This document shows, piece after piece, positions 51,319 through 63,487 of a DNA stretch of 64,000 nucleotides. The notes under the pieces are model-generated. The model had not been told where the DNA came from and searched no databases. It was given only the letters and a program-made list of their open reading frames with translations. The DNA is from Pontixanthobacter aestiaquae (lineage in GTDB: Bacteria > Pseudomonadota > Alphaproteobacteria > Sphingomonadales > Sphingomonadaceae): positions 1,807,001 to 1,871,000 of the forward strand of contig NZ_WTYZ01000001.1 of assembly GCF_009827455.1 (NCBI RefSeq), given 5' to 3'. Position numbers and translations under genes: made by a program. Position 1 is the first letter of the stretch, and each line of letters begins with the position of its first letter.

Positions 51319-53649
51319 CTAGTCTTCCATCCAGTTTTTGAAGAAACTTTCATTGGCCTCGCGCAGATCTTCGACGGCAATGTCGAACAGGATCGCGTCT
51401 TCATCATCCTTCCATTGGAAGCGGTTTCCACCGGTGAAGCCGATCCAGTCGGCGCTGACGCCCGCGGCTTCGCATTCTTCTTGGAAGGTCTCCCATTCCT
51501 CGCGTTCGGTGATCGGCAAGCAGACGATGTAGCGGCTTTGATCTTCGCCGAACATATCGAGCAGACTGTCGCCCAGCGTATGGACGTTGGCACCGATACC
51601 GCTGGCCATTGCCATCTCCGCGAGCGCAATCGCTGCACCGCCGTCGGAGATATCGTGGACAGTATTGCAACGATAGGATGTGACGAGGTCGCGGACAAAC
51701 TCGCCCACGCGGCGTTCCATTTCCAGATCGACAGGCGGCGGTGCGCCGTCCTCTTTGCCGCGAACTTCGCGCAGCCATGTCGATTGGCCGAGACGCGACC
51801 CGATGCTGCCGATAGTGCCTTCTGCGCGCATTGACGCAAGGTCGGGCTCGCCCGCTTTCGCGTTCCACAGGACATCGCCATTGTCGGTAAAGCCGCCGAG
51901 CACGATGATCGCTTGGCCTTCATCCTTGAAAGCGATGGTTGCCATGACATCGTGATCGTCCATCAGGCCGACGCCGCCAATCGCGGGCGTTGGCAAGATG
52001 GCGCTACCGCCGCCGGTCGCTTTGCTTTCATTGTAGAGCGAGACATTGCCGCTTACGATCGGGAAATCGAGCTGGCGGCAGGCTTCGCCCATGCCTTCGA
52101 CGCAGCCGACAAATTGGGCCATAATCTCGGGGCGCTGCGGGTTGCCGAAATTGAGGCAATTGGTGACCGATAGCGGTGTTGCGCCAACTGCGCAGAGGTT
52201 GCGATAGGATTCTGCGACCGCGTGCTTCCCACCCTCGAAAGGATCGGCATAACAATAGCGTGGGTTGCAATCGGTGCTGATCGCCAGCGCCTTGTTTGTT
52301 CCATGCACACGCACAACCGACGCGTCGCCGCCTGATTTTTGCAGAGTGTCCGCGCCAACTTGGCTATCATATTGCTCCCAAATCCACCGGCGCGAGGCGA
52401 GGGCGGGTGTGCCGAGCAGATAGAGCAGTTCCGCGCCATGGTCTTCGCTCGCTTCGACCTTGTCGAGCGGCGCAATACCGGCCCATGCTTTGTATTCGTC
52501 GCGCGAGATGTAGGGGCGCTCATACTCAGGTGCATCTGAAGCAAGCGGACCCAGCGGAATATCGCACACAGTCTCGCCATCGAAATCGAGAACCATATGA
52601 CGGGTGTCGGTTACTTCGCCGATCACTGCGAAGTCCAGCTCCCACTTCTTGAAGATCGCCGCTGCCATCTCTTCCTTGCCAGGCTTCAGCACCATAAGCA
52701 TCCGCTCCTGGCTCTCGCTCAGCATCATCTCGTATGGTGTCATACCCTCTTCGCGGCACGGGACCTTGTTCATGTCGAGGCGAATGCCGGTCTTGCCGTT
52801 GGTCGCCATTTCAACGCTGGAGGATGTCAGGCCGGCCGCGCCCATATCCTGGATCGCGACAATCGCATCTGTAGCCATCAGTTCAAGGCAGGCTTCGATC
52901 AGCAACTTTTCAACGAAGGGATCGCCGACCTGAACGGTCGGGCGTTTCTCTTCGATATCGTCACCGAAATCGGCGCTGGCCATGGTCGCGCCGTGGATAC
53001 CGTCGCGGCCGGTTTTGGAGCCGACATACACAATCGGGTTCCCCACGCCGGTCGCGGCGCTGTAGAAAATCTTGTCCGTATCGGCGACACCTACGGTCAT
53101 CGCATTGACGAGGATGTTTCCATCATAGGCCGGATGGAAATTGGTCTCTCCGCCCACGGTCGGCACGCCCACGCAGTTTCCGTATCCGCCGATACCCGCA
53201 ACCACGCCTTTGACGAGATGCTTCATTTTCGGGTGATCGGGCGAACCGAACCGCAGCGCATTCATATTGGCGACTGGCCGTGCGCCCATGGTGAATACGT
53301 CACGCAGGATCCCGCCAACACCGGTTGCCGCACCTTGGTATGGCTCGATGTATGACGGGTGATTGTGGCTCTCCATTTTGAAGATAGCAGCCTGACCGTC
53401 ACCAATACCGATCACACCAGCATTCTCGCCCGGGCCGCAGATTACCCACGGCGCTTCGGTAGGCAGCTTCTTCAGATGAAAGCGCGATGATTTGTAGGAA
53501 CAATGCTCCGACCACATGACCGAAAATATGCCGAGCTCGACCATGTTGGGCTCGCGGCCCAAGCTCTTGAGCACTTGCTCATATTCTTCCGGGGAGAAAC
53601 CGTGCTGGTCGACGACTTCGGGAGTGATCACATCGGATGGATTAGCCAT
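51319..53649 (-). CDS. purL: Phosphoribosylformylglycinamidine synthase subunit PurL
   Basis: A 776-aa ATP-dependent enzyme of purine synthesis, the small-type PurL that works with PurS and PurQ. Signature [16 protein letters not shown] is at ~43-58, then [43 protein letters not shown], the second-half [11 protein letters not shown], and [15 protein letters not shown]. Length is slightly above the family norm. purS and purQ are not in the window. Four small membrane-protein genes follow or precede it on the same strand. Confidence 0.97.
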   Translation of the reverse strand: MANPSDVITPEVVDQHGFSPEEYEQVLKSLGREPNMVELGIFSVMWSEHCSYKSSRFHLKKLPTEAPWVICGPGENAGVIGIGDGQAAIFKMESHNHPSYIEPYQGAATGVGGILRDVFTMGARPVANMNALRFGSPDHPKMKHLVKGVVAGIGGYGNCVGVPTVGGETNFHPAYDGNILVNAMTVGVADTDKIFYSAATGVGNPIVYVGSKTGRDGIHGATMASADFGDDIEEKRPTVQVGDPFVEKLLIEACLELMATDAIVAIQDMGAAGLTSSSVEMATNGKTGIRLDMNKVPCREEGMTPYEMMLSESQERMLMVLKPGKEEMAAAIFKKWELDFAVIGEVTDTRHMVLDFDGETVCDIPLGPLASDAPEYERPYISRDEYKAWAGIAPLDKVEASEDHGAELLYLLGTPALASRRWIWEQYDSQVGADTLQKSGGDASVVRVHGTNKALAISTDCNPRYCYADPFEGGKHAVAESYRNLCAVGATPLSVTNCLNFGNPQRPEIMAQFVGCVEGMGEACRQLDFPIVSGNVSLYNESKATGGGSAILPTPAIGGVGLMDDHDVMATIAFKDEGQAIIVLGGFTDNGDVLWNAKAGEPDLASMRAEGTIGSIGSRLGQSTWLREVRGKEDGAPPPVDLEMERRVGEFVRDLVTSYRCNTVHDISDGGAAIALAEMAMASGIGANVHTLGDSLLDMFGEDQSRYIVCLPITEREEWETFQEECEAAGVSADWIGFTGGNRFQWKDDEDAILFDIAVEDLREANESFFKNWMED

Positions 53650-53659
53650 GCTCGCGCGT

Positions 53660-54340
53660 TTAGCGCCGAGGACCGCCGCCCGCTAGCCCCCGATCATCCA
53701 CATGACGGCGAGTTGTCCCCACCCAAGATGCAATCCACGCGGCCAAACCGAAGCTGATCAGCGCCATTGCGTAGAGCATGAAGCTCGCCTCGATCGGCTG
53801 CGGGCCGAACCAGTTGATCGATTGGATCATCAGCAGGAAGGCAAGCAATATCCATGGCGGCATGACCGGCCCTTTGGTCTTTGCAACGTACCAAAGGAAT
53901 GCGGCCAGAGTAATACCCAGCTCCAGCGCGATTGCAGCCGCAGGGTAATTCCACAGCCCAAACCCGTAGCGCGCTTCTCCGCCAGCAATGGTCAGATCAG
54001 GGCGATGCACGAGCAGATCGATCAGCCAATGCGATGCCACGACGAGCGCCGCTATTCCGGCGGTCACGAATTGCCGCTTCAACAGAAGCAGCAGCACCAG
54101 AAACGCAAATGCCCATGCCAGCGTCCCGACAAGGCTGTGGGTAAAGGGCATATGATAGAGGTCGAGCGGGTTCATAGCCGTGATACCCGGCTCGATCCGC
54201 ATTTTCTCGACGCCGATGATGGCGAACAGGAAGAATCCCCAATCGACCAGCTGCGCGGCGATAAACAGCGTTCCCAGCTTGGGCGCGTTCTTGCTGACCG
54301 CGGCAGCAGCAAAGGCCGGAGCCCAGTGTCCGATAAACAT
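53660..54340 (-). CDS. Integral membrane protein (YdjM-like, probable metal-dependent hydrolase fold)
   Basis: A 226-aa membrane protein with seven predicted helices. Conserved polar residues on helix edges ([44 protein letters not shown]) follow the His/Asp pattern of the YdjM/LexA-controlled membrane hydrolase family. It starts 29 bp after the DUF2177 gene and ends 10 bp before purL, so the three probably form one transcript. Substrate unknown. Confidence 0.78.
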   Translation of the reverse strand: MFIGHWAPAFAAAAVSKNAPKLGTLFIAAQLVDWGFFLFAIIGVEKMRIEPGITAMNPLDLYHMPFTHSLVGTLAWAFAFLVLLLLLKRQFVTAGIAALVVASHWLIDLLVHRPDLTIAGGEARYGFGLWNYPAAAIALELGITLAAFLWYVAKTKGPVMPPWILLAFLLMIQSINWFGPQPIEASFMLYAMALISFGLAAWIASWVGTTRRHVDDRGLAGGGPRR

Positions 54341-54369
54341 CTAAGCGAATGCCCCCAAAACGTCTTAGT

Positions 54370-54771
54370 CTAACTCGTGAGACGGAGTGATACCCACGTT
54401 GCGACACCGCTTGCAACAGCTGTTGCGAACGCTCCCCAAAGAATGTCGGCGATGGAGATGTGTGTCGCCCATACTTTCATCACTGCCTGGCTCGTCAAAT
54501 CATATGTCGCGTAGCACAGGCCGCCAAGCAATGCGCCGTTCAAAATTGCGGTCGCCACGCTGCCTGCTTCCAAGCCGGGTTTGATGGCAAACCACAGCAT
54601 CCCGAAAAGATAGAGAACGTAGAAAACGCCAGCGGCGCCCAGACGTACATTGTCGGCCATTATCTCGCCGATGACCGGCCGATACAAATTGGGTTCCGCC
54701 CAACGAAGCCAAAAGAAATCAAGCACGCCAAAGGCGATACCGGCGGCCACGAAGGCTATGATCCACTGCAT
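54370..54771 (-). CDS. DUF2177 family membrane protein
   Basis: A 133-aa protein with four transmembrane helices. GVLDFFWLRW, LYRPVIGEIM and GGLCYATYDLTSQAVMKVW are typical DUF2177 segments. Function unknown. It is divergent from xseB, with only 44 bp between the starts. Confidence 0.85.
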   Translation of the reverse strand: MQWIIAFVAAGIAFGVLDFFWLRWAEPNLYRPVIGEIMADNVRLGAAGVFYVLYLFGMLWFAIKPGLEAGSVATAILNGALLGGLCYATYDLTSQAVMKVWATHISIADILWGAFATAVASGVATWVSLRLTS

Positions 54772-54815
54772 TTTCGTTTCTCCTGTTACATGCCAACTTG
54801 ACCGGGAAGGGCCGC

Positions 54816-55085
54816 ATGGTCATTGCTTGTCCTATGACCGAGGGCACACCTGATTTAGCGCAAATGACTTTCGAGCAGGCACTGGCCGCGCTCGAAGAAA
54901 TAGTGAAACGGCTCGAAAGCGGTGAAGTTCCGCTCGACGAATCGATCAGCCTGTACGAGCAGGGCGAGAAGCTGCGCCAGCATTGTCAGGCGCGGCTTGA
55001 TTCGGCGCAGGCGCGGATTGAGAAAATCGTCGCTGGTCCCGATGGCAAAGTGACCGGAACCGCTCCTTTCGATTCGGACAATTGA
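54816..55085 (+). CDS. xseB: Exodeoxyribonuclease VII small subunit
   Basis: An 89-aa helical subunit that binds several copies to XseA, forming the nuclease that digests single-stranded DNA. The family core MTFEQALAALEEIVKRLESGEVPLDESISLYEQGEKLRQHCQ is intact, so the identification is secure. The ATG at 54816 has GGGAAGGG ahead of it; the ATG at 54834 gives the more usual family length (83 aa) but has no ribosome-binding site. It is followed directly by ispA (1-bp gap). Confidence 0.94.
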   Translation: MVIACPMTEGTPDLAQMTFEQALAALEEIVKRLESGEVPLDESISLYEQGEKLRQHCQARLDSAQARIEKIVAGPDGKVTGTAPFDSDN

Positions 55086-55086
55086 T

Positions 55087-55995
55087 ATGGCGCTGAGCAT
55101 CGTCTCCAACAATCTGCTGGCTGACGGGCTGAAAGACATCCAGCAGGACGTCGATACGGCGTTCGATCTGCTGCTGCCGGTGCCCGGTGATACCCGGGCG
55201 CGGTTGGTTGAAGCGATGCGTTACGCCGCAATCGGTGGCGGGAAGCGCGTACGTCCGCTCTTGCTCACCGCGACCGCGGCGATGTTCGGGGTCGACCGCG
55301 ATGCAGCAGTCCGGGCTGGGTGCGCGGTCGAGGCAATTCATGTCTATTCGCTGATCCATGACGATTTGCCGTGCATGGATGATGATGATTTGCGCCATGG
55401 TAAAGCCACTCTGCACAAGCAATTCGATGAGGCGACAGCGGTTCTGGCAGGCGATTCACTCCATGATCTGGCGTTTGAAATTCTGTCCGATACCGGAACC
55501 AGCGGCGATCCATTCACCCGCGCTGAGCTAATCACCACTCTGGCCCGCGCAAGTGGCATGAACGGGATGGCGGGCGGCCAGATGATGGACATGGCCGCCG
55601 AGGGCGCGGACTATGATTTGCAGGCTATCACGCGGCTTCAACAGCTGAAGACAGGTGCTTTGCTGGCGGCGTCAGTGGAAATGGGCGCTATCCTTGGCAA
55701 GGTAGCACCCGATGGCAGGGCACCGCTGCGCGCCTATGCCCGCGACATAGGTTTGGCCTTTCAAATCGCGGATGATCTGCTCGACGTAACGGGCGACCAG
55801 GAGAAAGCTGGCAAAGCGCTCCGCAAGGATGATGAGCAGGGCAAGCAGACATTTGTGACTTTGATGGGCGTAGATGGAGCAAAAGATCAGGCTAGGGCGC
55901 TGGTGGATCAGGCTGTCGGTCATCTTGCGAATTATGGCGATGACGCAGCACTGCTCAAAGCATTGGCGCGCTATATTGTGGAGAGAGACCGGTGA
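55087..55995 (+). CDS. ispA: Polyprenyl synthetase, farnesyl diphosphate synthase type
   Basis: A 302-aa prenyltransferase building C15 farnesyl diphosphate from isopentenyl units. The first aspartate-rich motif DDLPCMDDDD is at 92-101 and the second is in FQIADDLLDVTGD; GGKRVRPLL (51-59) and the FARM-adjacent HVYSLIHDD fit the IspA group. The operon xseB-ispA is a common arrangement. Its stop overlaps the GTG of coaD. Confidence 0.95.
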   Translation: MALSIVSNNLLADGLKDIQQDVDTAFDLLLPVPGDTRARLVEAMRYAAIGGGKRVRPLLLTATAAMFGVDRDAAVRAGCAVEAIHVYSLIHDDLPCMDDDDLRHGKATLHKQFDEATAVLAGDSLHDLAFEILSDTGTSGDPFTRAELITTLARASGMNGMAGGQMMDMAAEGADYDLQAITRLQQLKTGALLAASVEMGAILGKVAPDGRAPLRAYARDIGLAFQIADDLLDVTGDQEKAGKALRKDDEQGKQTFVTLMGVDGAKDQARALVDQAVGHLANYGDDAALLKALARYIVERDR

Positions 55996-56504
55996 GCGAA
56001 CGCATTGGAATTTACCCGGGAACATTCGATCCGATTACGCTCGGTCACGCCGACATTATCCGGCGCGGGGCGAAGCTGGTTGACCGGTTGGTCATCGGTG
56101 TCACCACCAATCCATCCAAGAACCCGATGTTCTCGACCGAAGAACGCTTGGCCATGGTCGAGCGCGAAGTGGCCGATATGAAAATCGACAATGTCGAAGT
56201 CGTCGGTTTCAACGCGCTGCTCGTAAAGTTCGCCGAAAAGACAGGCGCGAAAGTGATTGTTCGCGGACTGCGCGCTGTCGCCGATTTTGAATATGAGTAT
56301 CAGATGGCGGGCATGAACCAGCAACTTGACGATGATGTCGAGACGGTGTTCCTGATGGCCGACGTCTCGCTGCAACCCATTGCATCGAAACTGGTCAAGG
56401 AAATTGCACTGTTCGGCGGCGATATTACTCCGTTTGTCAGCAAGTCCGTTCGCGACGATGTCGTGAAGAGGGTCGAGAAGATCGGCCGCCTGGGCGATTA
56501 TTGA
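55992..56504 (+). CDS. coaD: Phosphopantetheine adenylyltransferase
   Basis: A 170-aa enzyme making dephospho-CoA from phosphopantetheine and ATP. Motifs YPGTFDPITLGHADII (nucleotide-binding TxGH at the N-terminus) and IVRGLRAVADFEYEYQMAGMN are typical. The start is GTG at 55992 overlapping the ispA stop, indicating one operon. It supplies the last but one step of the CoA pathway, whose pantothenate gene panB is elsewhere in the window. Confidence 0.96.
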   Translation: MSERIGIYPGTFDPITLGHADIIRRGAKLVDRLVIGVTTNPSKNPMFSTEERLAMVEREVADMKIDNVEVVGFNALLVKFAEKTGAKVIVRGLRAVADFEYEYQMAGMNQQLDDDVETVFLMADVSLQPIASKLVKEIALFGGDITPFVSKSVRDDVVKRVEKIGRLGDY

Positions 56505-56597
56505 TCGATGATAAAAGCCTGCACTGATCATTCATTGAAGTGACAGCCGCACGCGTCTAGACGGATCGCAACACGAATTACCTATATTGGGAAACAT

Positions 56598-57335
56598 ATG
56601 ATCAAGACTTTCAAGGCTGCCCGGACGGCCGCTGCGGTAACTCTCGGTGCATTCGCCACGTTGGCGATTGCTCCGGCGGCAGCGCTCGCACAGGATGCGA
56701 CCGAAGGCGTAGAAGATGTGATGGAGGCTGAGGACGAGCCGCTTGCTCCGCCGAAGCGCTACGACCCGATCAATTACAATATGGACGAAGATCGCGAGAA
56801 CATCCTCGTGCTCGATCTGTCCAATGGCAAACGTGTTTACCTGCGATTGATGGAGCAATGGGCTCCCAATCACGTGGAGCGGATTAAAACGCTGACCCGG
56901 CAAGGTTTTTATGACGGGATTATTTTTCACCGCGTTATCGACGGTTTCATGGCGCAGTCCGGCGATCCGACCGGGACCGGTCAAGGCGGATCGACTTTTC
57001 CTGACTTAAAGGCTGAGTTCAACCCGATGCCGCATATTCGCGGGACCTTGGCGATGGCCCGCGCACAGGCCGAAGACAGCGCGAACAGCCAGTTCTTCAT
57101 AGTATTCTATCCGCGTTTCTCGCTCGATAAGCGCTACACCAATATCGGCCGGGTAATTTCGGGCATGGACGGTGTCGATGCGATCGAGCGCGGCGAACCG
57201 CCTGCGAATCCGACGCGTATCTTGCAGGCATCTCTTGCGGCGGACAATAAGCCTGTTCCGGCACCCGCACAGGAGCCTGCTGTCACGGCTATTGAAGATA
57301 TCACTGCCGATATGTTGAGCGCACCGATTGAATAG
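56598..57335 (+). CDS. Exported cyclophilin-type peptidyl-prolyl isomerase
   Basis: A 245-aa periplasmic PPIase. A signal peptide (residues ~1-31, ending AALAQ) is followed by an acidic linker and a cyclophilin domain (~60-210) with FYDGIIFHRVIDGFMAQSGDPTGTGQGGS, the FMAQ/GDPTGTG active-site loop and RGTLAMARAQAEDSANSQFFI. The C-terminal ~35 residues are Pro/Ala-rich and not part of the fold. It is the only gene between coaD and queA and is probably monocistronic. Confidence 0.92.
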   Translation: MIKTFKAARTAAAVTLGAFATLAIAPAAALAQDATEGVEDVMEAEDEPLAPPKRYDPINYNMDEDRENILVLDLSNGKRVYLRLMEQWAPNHVERIKTLTRQGFYDGIIFHRVIDGFMAQSGDPTGTGQGGSTFPDLKAEFNPMPHIRGTLAMARAQAEDSANSQFFIVFYPRFSLDKRYTNIGRVISGMDGVDAIERGEPPANPTRILQASLAADNKPVPAPAQEPAVTAIEDITADMLSAPIE

Positions 57336-57389
57336 TAAGCAGAGCCGTTTGGCCTTCACATTGCTGCTTTCGGCCAGTAGCTGCGCACA

Positions 57390-58424
57390 ATGCGTGTTGA
57401 CCTATTCGATTTTGAGCTACCGCCGGAACTGATCGCGCTGCGACCTGTGTCTCCGCGCCATTCCGCGCGGATGCTATTGGTTGATGGCGACAAGCCTTTT
57501 GCGGATCGAACCGTTATCGAATTGCCCGATATATTGCGGCCGGGCGATGTGCTGGTGTTCAACGACACGCGGGTTATTTCGGCGCAATTGGAAGGCAGGC
57601 GCGGAGAGGCCAAGATCGGCGCAACTCTGCACAAGCGGGTCGATCTGCGCCGCTGGCGTGCGTTCATCCGCAATGCCAAACGCCTGAAAGAAGGCGACAG
57701 GGTTGAATTCCCGGCGAATGTCAGCGCGATTGCCGAACAGCGGCACAGTGACGGCAGTTTCACTTTGAACTTTCAGGGCGATGACCCGGTCGAAGTGCTG
57801 TTGGAGCGGGCGGGGCGGATGCCATTGCCGCCTTATATTGCGGGAAAGCGTCCGACTGATGAGCGCGACAAATCCGACTATCAGACGATTTTTGCAAAAG
57901 AAGACGGGGCGGTCGCCGCGCCGACTGCTGCGCTGCACTTCACGCCTCAGCTGCTCGACGCTTTGGATGCGCGCGGGATCGTTCGCGAGACTCTGACACT
58001 CCATGTCGGGGCGGGAACGTTCCTGCCGGTTAAAGCCGAGGATACCGACGATCACCAGATGCATGCCGAATGGGGCCGGATCGACGCAGCAACCGCGGAC
58101 CGGCTGAATACCGCCCGTGCGAATGGCAACCGCGTGATTGCAGTGGGAACCACCAGTTTAAGGTTGCTCGAAAGCGCTGCGACAGAAGACAATATTATTG
58201 AGCCATTCGATGGTGATACGTCGATCTTCATCACACCCGGCTACAGGTTTCACGCGATTGACGGGTTGATGACCAATTTCCACTTGCCCAAATCGACGCT
58301 GATGATGCTGGTCAGCGCGCTGATGGGGCAAGAGCGGATGATGGCCGCTTATGACCACGCAATTGCGGCAGGGTACCGCTTCTACAGCTACGGCGATTCT
58401 TCGCTGCTGTTGCCCGATGCATAG
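57390..58424 (+). CDS. queA: S-adenosylmethionine:tRNA ribosyltransferase-isomerase
   Basis: A 344-aa enzyme of queuosine synthesis that transfers and rearranges ribose from SAM to preQ1 in tRNA. Features: [14 protein letters not shown] at the N-terminus, [18 protein letters not shown], the [12 protein letters not shown] segment and [24 protein letters not shown]; the C-terminus has [17 protein letters not shown]. It stands two genes upstream of tgt, the earlier step of the same modification, on the same strand, an ABC exporter pair being between them. Confidence 0.96.
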   Translation: MRVDLFDFELPPELIALRPVSPRHSARMLLVDGDKPFADRTVIELPDILRPGDVLVFNDTRVISAQLEGRRGEAKIGATLHKRVDLRRWRAFIRNAKRLKEGDRVEFPANVSAIAEQRHSDGSFTLNFQGDDPVEVLLERAGRMPLPPYIAGKRPTDERDKSDYQTIFAKEDGAVAAPTAALHFTPQLLDALDARGIVRETLTLHVGAGTFLPVKAEDTDDHQMHAEWGRIDAATADRLNTARANGNRVIAVGTTSLRLLESAATEDNIIEPFDGDTSIFITPGYRFHAIDGLMTNFHLPKSTLMMLVSALMGQERMMAAYDHAIAAGYRFYSYGDSSLLLPDA

Positions 58425-58493
58425 GCCTGTACTCCGGCCGGTGCATAAGTAAGGCTTGGCAATCTCGCACGGCTCGGCAATATCGGTCGTTCT

Positions 58494-59438
58494 ATGCAAC
58501 CAATCCTAGAAATCCGTGACCTGACCAAGGTCTATCAGGGCGGCCTGAAGGCGCTCGATTCTGTCGATCTGGCCATCAAACCGGGCGAGATTTTCGCGCT
58601 GCTGGGGCCGAATGGTGCCGGTAAAACGACGCTGATTGCCGCAATCTGCGGGCTCGTTCGGCCGACTAGCGGAACGATCAGTGCATTCGGAGAGGACCTG
58701 TCAAAGAACTGGCGATCTGCGCGGTCGCGGATCGGTTTGGTGCCGCAGGAACTGGCTACCGATATGTTCGAGAAGGTCCAGTACGCGGTTTCCTACTCAC
58801 GCGGATTGTTCGGGCTGGCTCCCGATGCCGCGCGGATTGAAGAAATCCTGAAATCGCTAAGCCTATGGGACAAGCGTGACGAGCAAATCCGCGCTCTGTC
58901 GGGCGGAATGAAACGGCGGGTGCTGATTGCCAAGGCGCTGGCGCATGATCCAGACCTCCTGTTCCTCGACGAGCCGACAGCGGGCGTGGATGTCGAATTG
59001 CGCCGCGATATGTGGAAGCTGATCGGTGCAATGCGCGAACGCGGCGTTACGATCATTCTCACCACCCATTATATCGAAGAAGCCGAAGAGATGGCCGACC
59101 GCGTCGGGATCATCCGCAAAGGTCAGATCCTGATGGTGGATGATAAAGCGGCGATGATGAGCCGCCTTGGCCGGACGGAAGCGATTATCACATTGTCTGA
59201 GGCCATTAGCGACTTACCTGCCGATATTGCTGCTTATCCGGTCACGCTGTCGGAGGATGGCAAAGAGCTGTGCTATCGCGGCGGCGATGGCAGCGGGAAG
59301 GGCAAGGAAGAGGTTGCGGACATCACCAAAGCGCTAACCAAGGCCGGGATCGATTATAACGGCATCGACATTCACGAATCCTCGCTGGAAGATATCTTCG
59401 TCGATCTGGTGGAAGAGCGCGCGGGAGAGATCGAATGA
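58494..59438 (+). CDS. ABC-2 type exporter ATP-binding protein
   Basis: A 314-aa ATPase. Walker [10 protein letters not shown] is at ~39-47, signature [32 protein letters not shown] includes Walker B and D-loop, and the H-loop is [10 protein letters not shown]-terminal ~70-residue tail ([18 protein letters not shown]...) is typical of ABC-2 exporters such as the YadG family. It overlaps the permease gene by 4 bp (ATGA). The exported substrate is unknown. Confidence 0.94.
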   Translation: MQPILEIRDLTKVYQGGLKALDSVDLAIKPGEIFALLGPNGAGKTTLIAAICGLVRPTSGTISAFGEDLSKNWRSARSRIGLVPQELATDMFEKVQYAVSYSRGLFGLAPDAARIEEILKSLSLWDKRDEQIRALSGGMKRRVLIAKALAHDPDLLFLDEPTAGVDVELRRDMWKLIGAMRERGVTIILTTHYIEEAEEMADRVGIIRKGQILMVDDKAAMMSRLGRTEAIITLSEAISDLPADIAAYPVTLSEDGKELCYRGGDGSGKGKEEVADITKALTKAGIDYNGIDIHESSLEDIFVDLVEERAGEIE

Positions 59439-60205
59439 TCGGCTTCAATTTCCGCAGCACTTGGGCCATCTACAACCGCGAACTGATGCGGGCGCTGCGC
59501 ACGGCCTTCCAATCGATCCTTGCGCCGGTTCTGACCACTTCGCTCTATTTCATCGTGTTTGGCGCGGCCATTGGCAGCCGGATGCCCGATTTAGGCGGCG
59601 TCGATTATGGCGCCTTCATCATCCCCGGCTTGCTGCTTCTGACTCTGCTCAGCGAAAGCACATCCAATGCCAGTTTCGGCATTTATATGCCGCGTTTCAC
59701 TGGCACGATTTACGAACTGCTGTCCGCGCCGGTCGGGGTGGCCGAAACGCTGGTCGGATTCGTTGGTGCAGCGGCGACAAAGTCGCTGATCCTCGCCGCG
59801 ATTATCCTCGCCACAGCAACTCTGTTCGTCGATTATTCGATAGCGCATCCGGTCCTTGCCATCGGCTACATCATGCTGGTTGCGGCGAGTTTCTCGTTAT
59901 TCGGCTTTATTCTCGGCATCTGGGCGGACAGTTTTGAAAAGCTTGGCATAATCCCCGCGCTGTTCCTGATCCCGCTGACTTTCCTGGGCGGAACCTTTTA
60001 TTCGATCGATATGTTGCCCGATCCGTGGCGGACAATCGCGCTGTTTAATCCGGTAGTGTATCTGGTGAATGGCCTGCGCTGGACCTTCTATGGCTCCTCC
60101 GACATCAATATCTGGGTGTCGCTCGGACTGACGCTCGGTTTTCTGGCGATCTGCGTTGCCACGATTGCTTACATTTTCAAGACGGGTTGGCGACTGCGCG
60201 AGTAG
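59435..60205 (+). CDS. ABC-2 type exporter permease
   Basis: A 256-aa membrane protein with six helices, of the YadH/ABC-2 family: the N-terminal segment [34 protein letters not shown], the middle [29 protein letters not shown] loop and the C-terminal [33 protein letters not shown] are typical. Together with the preceding ATPase it makes a two-gene exporter. tgt follows 19 bp later and may be co-transcribed. Confidence 0.93.
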   Translation: MIGFNFRSTWAIYNRELMRALRTAFQSILAPVLTTSLYFIVFGAAIGSRMPDLGGVDYGAFIIPGLLLLTLLSESTSNASFGIYMPRFTGTIYELLSAPVGVAETLVGFVGAAATKSLILAAIILATATLFVDYSIAHPVLAIGYIMLVAASFSLFGFILGIWADSFEKLGIIPALFLIPLTFLGGTFYSIDMLPDPWRTIALFNPVVYLVNGLRWTFYGSSDINIWVSLGLTLGFLAICVATIAYIFKTGWRLRE

Positions 60206-60211
60206 TGCTAA

Positions 60212-61363
<1,152 letters not shown>

Positions 61364-61467
61364 TAAACACGCGTTTGATTGTGCCTTTTCGACCAAACCT
61401 GTGTTTGGCTTTTGCGACCGGTCTGATATCTATCTGCCTTGCGACGATTTTCTGGAGGCTGATTAAG

Positions 61468-63426
61468 TTGCTAAAGTATTTTTCTGCAATTCTTATGTTT
61501 ACCGCCTGGTGCACTCCGGCATTTTCTCAGGAATCGATGAATGATGATGAGCTTTTCGGTGCCAGATTGTCAGTGCTTGACGTTAGTATCTCGCCCGATG
61601 GCAGCAAGCTGGCGATAATTGCTCCGGGCGGGAAGTCAGAAGAGATCGTCTACGTTATCAATATTGAGACAGCAGGCCAGCCCAAAGCAGTTCTGCGTAA
61701 CAATGACCCGTTGGGAGAGCTCATATGGTGTAATTGGGCGACGAATGATCGTGTCATTTGTCAACTGCGCACGGTCGAAAGGGACCAAGGTCGGTTGTTG
61801 AGTTTTTCCCGTCTCATAGTAGTGGATGATGATGGTGCAAACGCGGGAATGTTGACCCAACCGAAGGGCGCGAACGCACTGAGCATCATTCAAGATGGTG
61901 GCTCTGTCATTTCATGGGATGTTGATGGCGAAGATGACACCATCCTAATGACACGCGAGTTTGTTCCTGAGAGCTCGAATGGCACGCAGATTTATTCGAA
62001 CCAGGAAGGACTGGGTGTCGATGCTGTCAATGTCAAAACCCTGAAACGCAGACGCGCGGAAAAACCGCGCAATGTCGCAGCACGGTACATAGCTGATGAC
62101 AGTGGGCGTGTTAGACTGATGGCTGTGAGAACGTTCAAAGACGGTTATCTCAGGGGCGACACAACGTATCTTTATCGAGACGCAGGCAAAGACGATTGGA
62201 ACCCGTTTGAAATCGCCGAGGATATGGTCCCTGTGGCGGTCGATAGCAGAACCAATAGGGCCTTTGCGTTCGGCACCAAAGATGGTTTCGCATCACTCTA
62301 TTCCATCTCGCTAGATGGCAACGAGACAATCGATCTACTGGTTCATCGCGATAATGCCGATGTGGACAGCCTGCTGCGTATCGGGCGGAAAAACCGGGTT
62401 GTTGGGGCAAGCTATGCGACTGATCGAAGGCAGATCGCTTTCTTCGATGAAGAATTGAAGGGTTTGGCTGCTTCTTTACAAAAAGCCTTGCCAGGAAACC
62501 CTTTGATTGAGTTCGTCGATTCCAGCGAAGATGAGTCCAAGCTGCTCATTATCGCTTCGCGCGATGTTGATCCGGGCATGGTGTATCTATTCGACAAGAA
62601 CACGAAACGTCTGGAAGAGCTCTTGCCGCTGCGTAATGGTATGGCGGATATAGAAATGGGTACGATGCGGACCGTGTCATACCCCGCTGCCGATGGCACG
62701 GAAATTCCTGCCTATTTGACATTGCCGCCGCGCTCGGACGGCCGCGATCTTCCCGCTTTGGTGATGCCACATGGAGGCCCATCTGCGAGAGATGAATGGG
62801 GCTTCGATTGGCTCGCGCAGTACTTTGCCCGTCAAGGATACGCGGTACTACAACCGAATTATCGCGGGTCGGCGGGATATGGCAGCGATTGGTATATGAG
62901 AAACGGTTTCCAGTCTTGGCGGATAGCTGTCGGAGATGTTGCGGACGCCGGGCGCTGGCTTGTAAATCAGAATATCGCAGATGCTGACAAGCTTGCAATA
63001 GTTGGCTGGTCGTATGGCGGATATGCCGCTTTACAGTCTGATGTGGTTGCGCCCGGCTTGTTCAAAGCCGTTGTGGCGATTGCCCCTGTGACTGATCTCG
63101 GAATGTTGAAATCGGAGGCTGAGGGCTTTACTAATTTTCGTCTTGTCGAAAAATTTGTAGGTTCTGGTCCTCATGTCTCGGCCGGCTCCCCTGCGAGGAA
63201 TGCGGACTCCATTGTGTCACCCGTACTGCTTTTTCACGGCGAATATGACGAGAATGTCTCGGTCAATCACAGTCGATTGATGGTTGACGCTTTGAAAGAC
63301 GTGGGCAAGTCTGCGAACTATGTAGAATATAAGGGTTTGGACCATTATTTGGATGATAGTGAAACGCGTCGCTCTATGTTGAAGACAACGACAACATTTC
63401 TCACCGAACATCTCGGCGAAGATTAG
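61468..63426 (+). CDS. Exported S9 family (prolyl oligopeptidase-type) peptidase
   Basis: A 652-aa serine peptidase. A signal peptide begins at TTG 61468 (MLKYFSAILMFTAWCTPAFS, mature QES...), preceded by GGAGG; starts further upstream would overlap tgt. Residues ~30-390 form a beta-propeller-like N-terminal domain, then the alpha/beta-hydrolase domain with GWSYGGY (nucleophile Ser515), Asp594 (HGEYDE) and His626 (DHYLDD). Such enzymes (dipeptidyl aminopeptidase/acylaminoacyl peptidase type) trim peptides outside the cytoplasm. Parts of the gene look more AT-rich than the neighbours, and it lies between the two copies of the tgt repeat, suggesting acquisition. Confidence 0.9.
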   Translation: MLKYFSAILMFTAWCTPAFSQESMNDDELFGARLSVLDVSISPDGSKLAIIAPGGKSEEIVYVINIETAGQPKAVLRNNDPLGELIWCNWATNDRVICQLRTVERDQGRLLSFSRLIVVDDDGANAGMLTQPKGANALSIIQDGGSVISWDVDGEDDTILMTREFVPESSNGTQIYSNQEGLGVDAVNVKTLKRRRAEKPRNVAARYIADDSGRVRLMAVRTFKDGYLRGDTTYLYRDAGKDDWNPFEIAEDMVPVAVDSRTNRAFAFGTKDGFASLYSISLDGNETIDLLVHRDNADVDSLLRIGRKNRVVGASYATDRRQIAFFDEELKGLAASLQKALPGNPLIEFVDSSEDESKLLIIASRDVDPGMVYLFDKNTKRLEELLPLRNGMADIEMGTMRTVSYPAADGTEIPAYLTLPPRSDGRDLPALVMPHGGPSARDEWGFDWLAQYFARQGYAVLQPNYRGSAGYGSDWYMRNGFQSWRIAVGDVADAGRWLVNQNIADADKLAIVGWSYGGYAALQSDVVAPGLFKAVVAIAPVTDLGMLKSEAEGFTNFRLVEKFVGSGPHVSAGSPARNADSIVSPVLLFHGEYDENVSVNHSRLMVDALKDVGKSANYVEYKGLDHYLDDSETRRSMLKTTTTFLTEHLGED

Positions 63427-63440
63427 CACGTATATACGAG

Positions 63441-63468
63441 AAAGGGCGGCCACGCGGAGCCGCCCTTT
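63441..63468. terminator. Hairpin terminator after the S9 peptidase
   Basis: AAAGGGCGGC (63441-63450) and GCCGCCCTTT (63459-63468) form a perfect 10-bp stem with an 8-nt loop. It lies 14 bp after the peptidase stop and 20 bp past the end of the rpsD fragment on the other strand, as expected for a terminator shared by two convergent genes in the donor locus. Confidence 0.8.
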
Positions 63469-63487
63469 CAGCTTCAGTGTTGCGAAA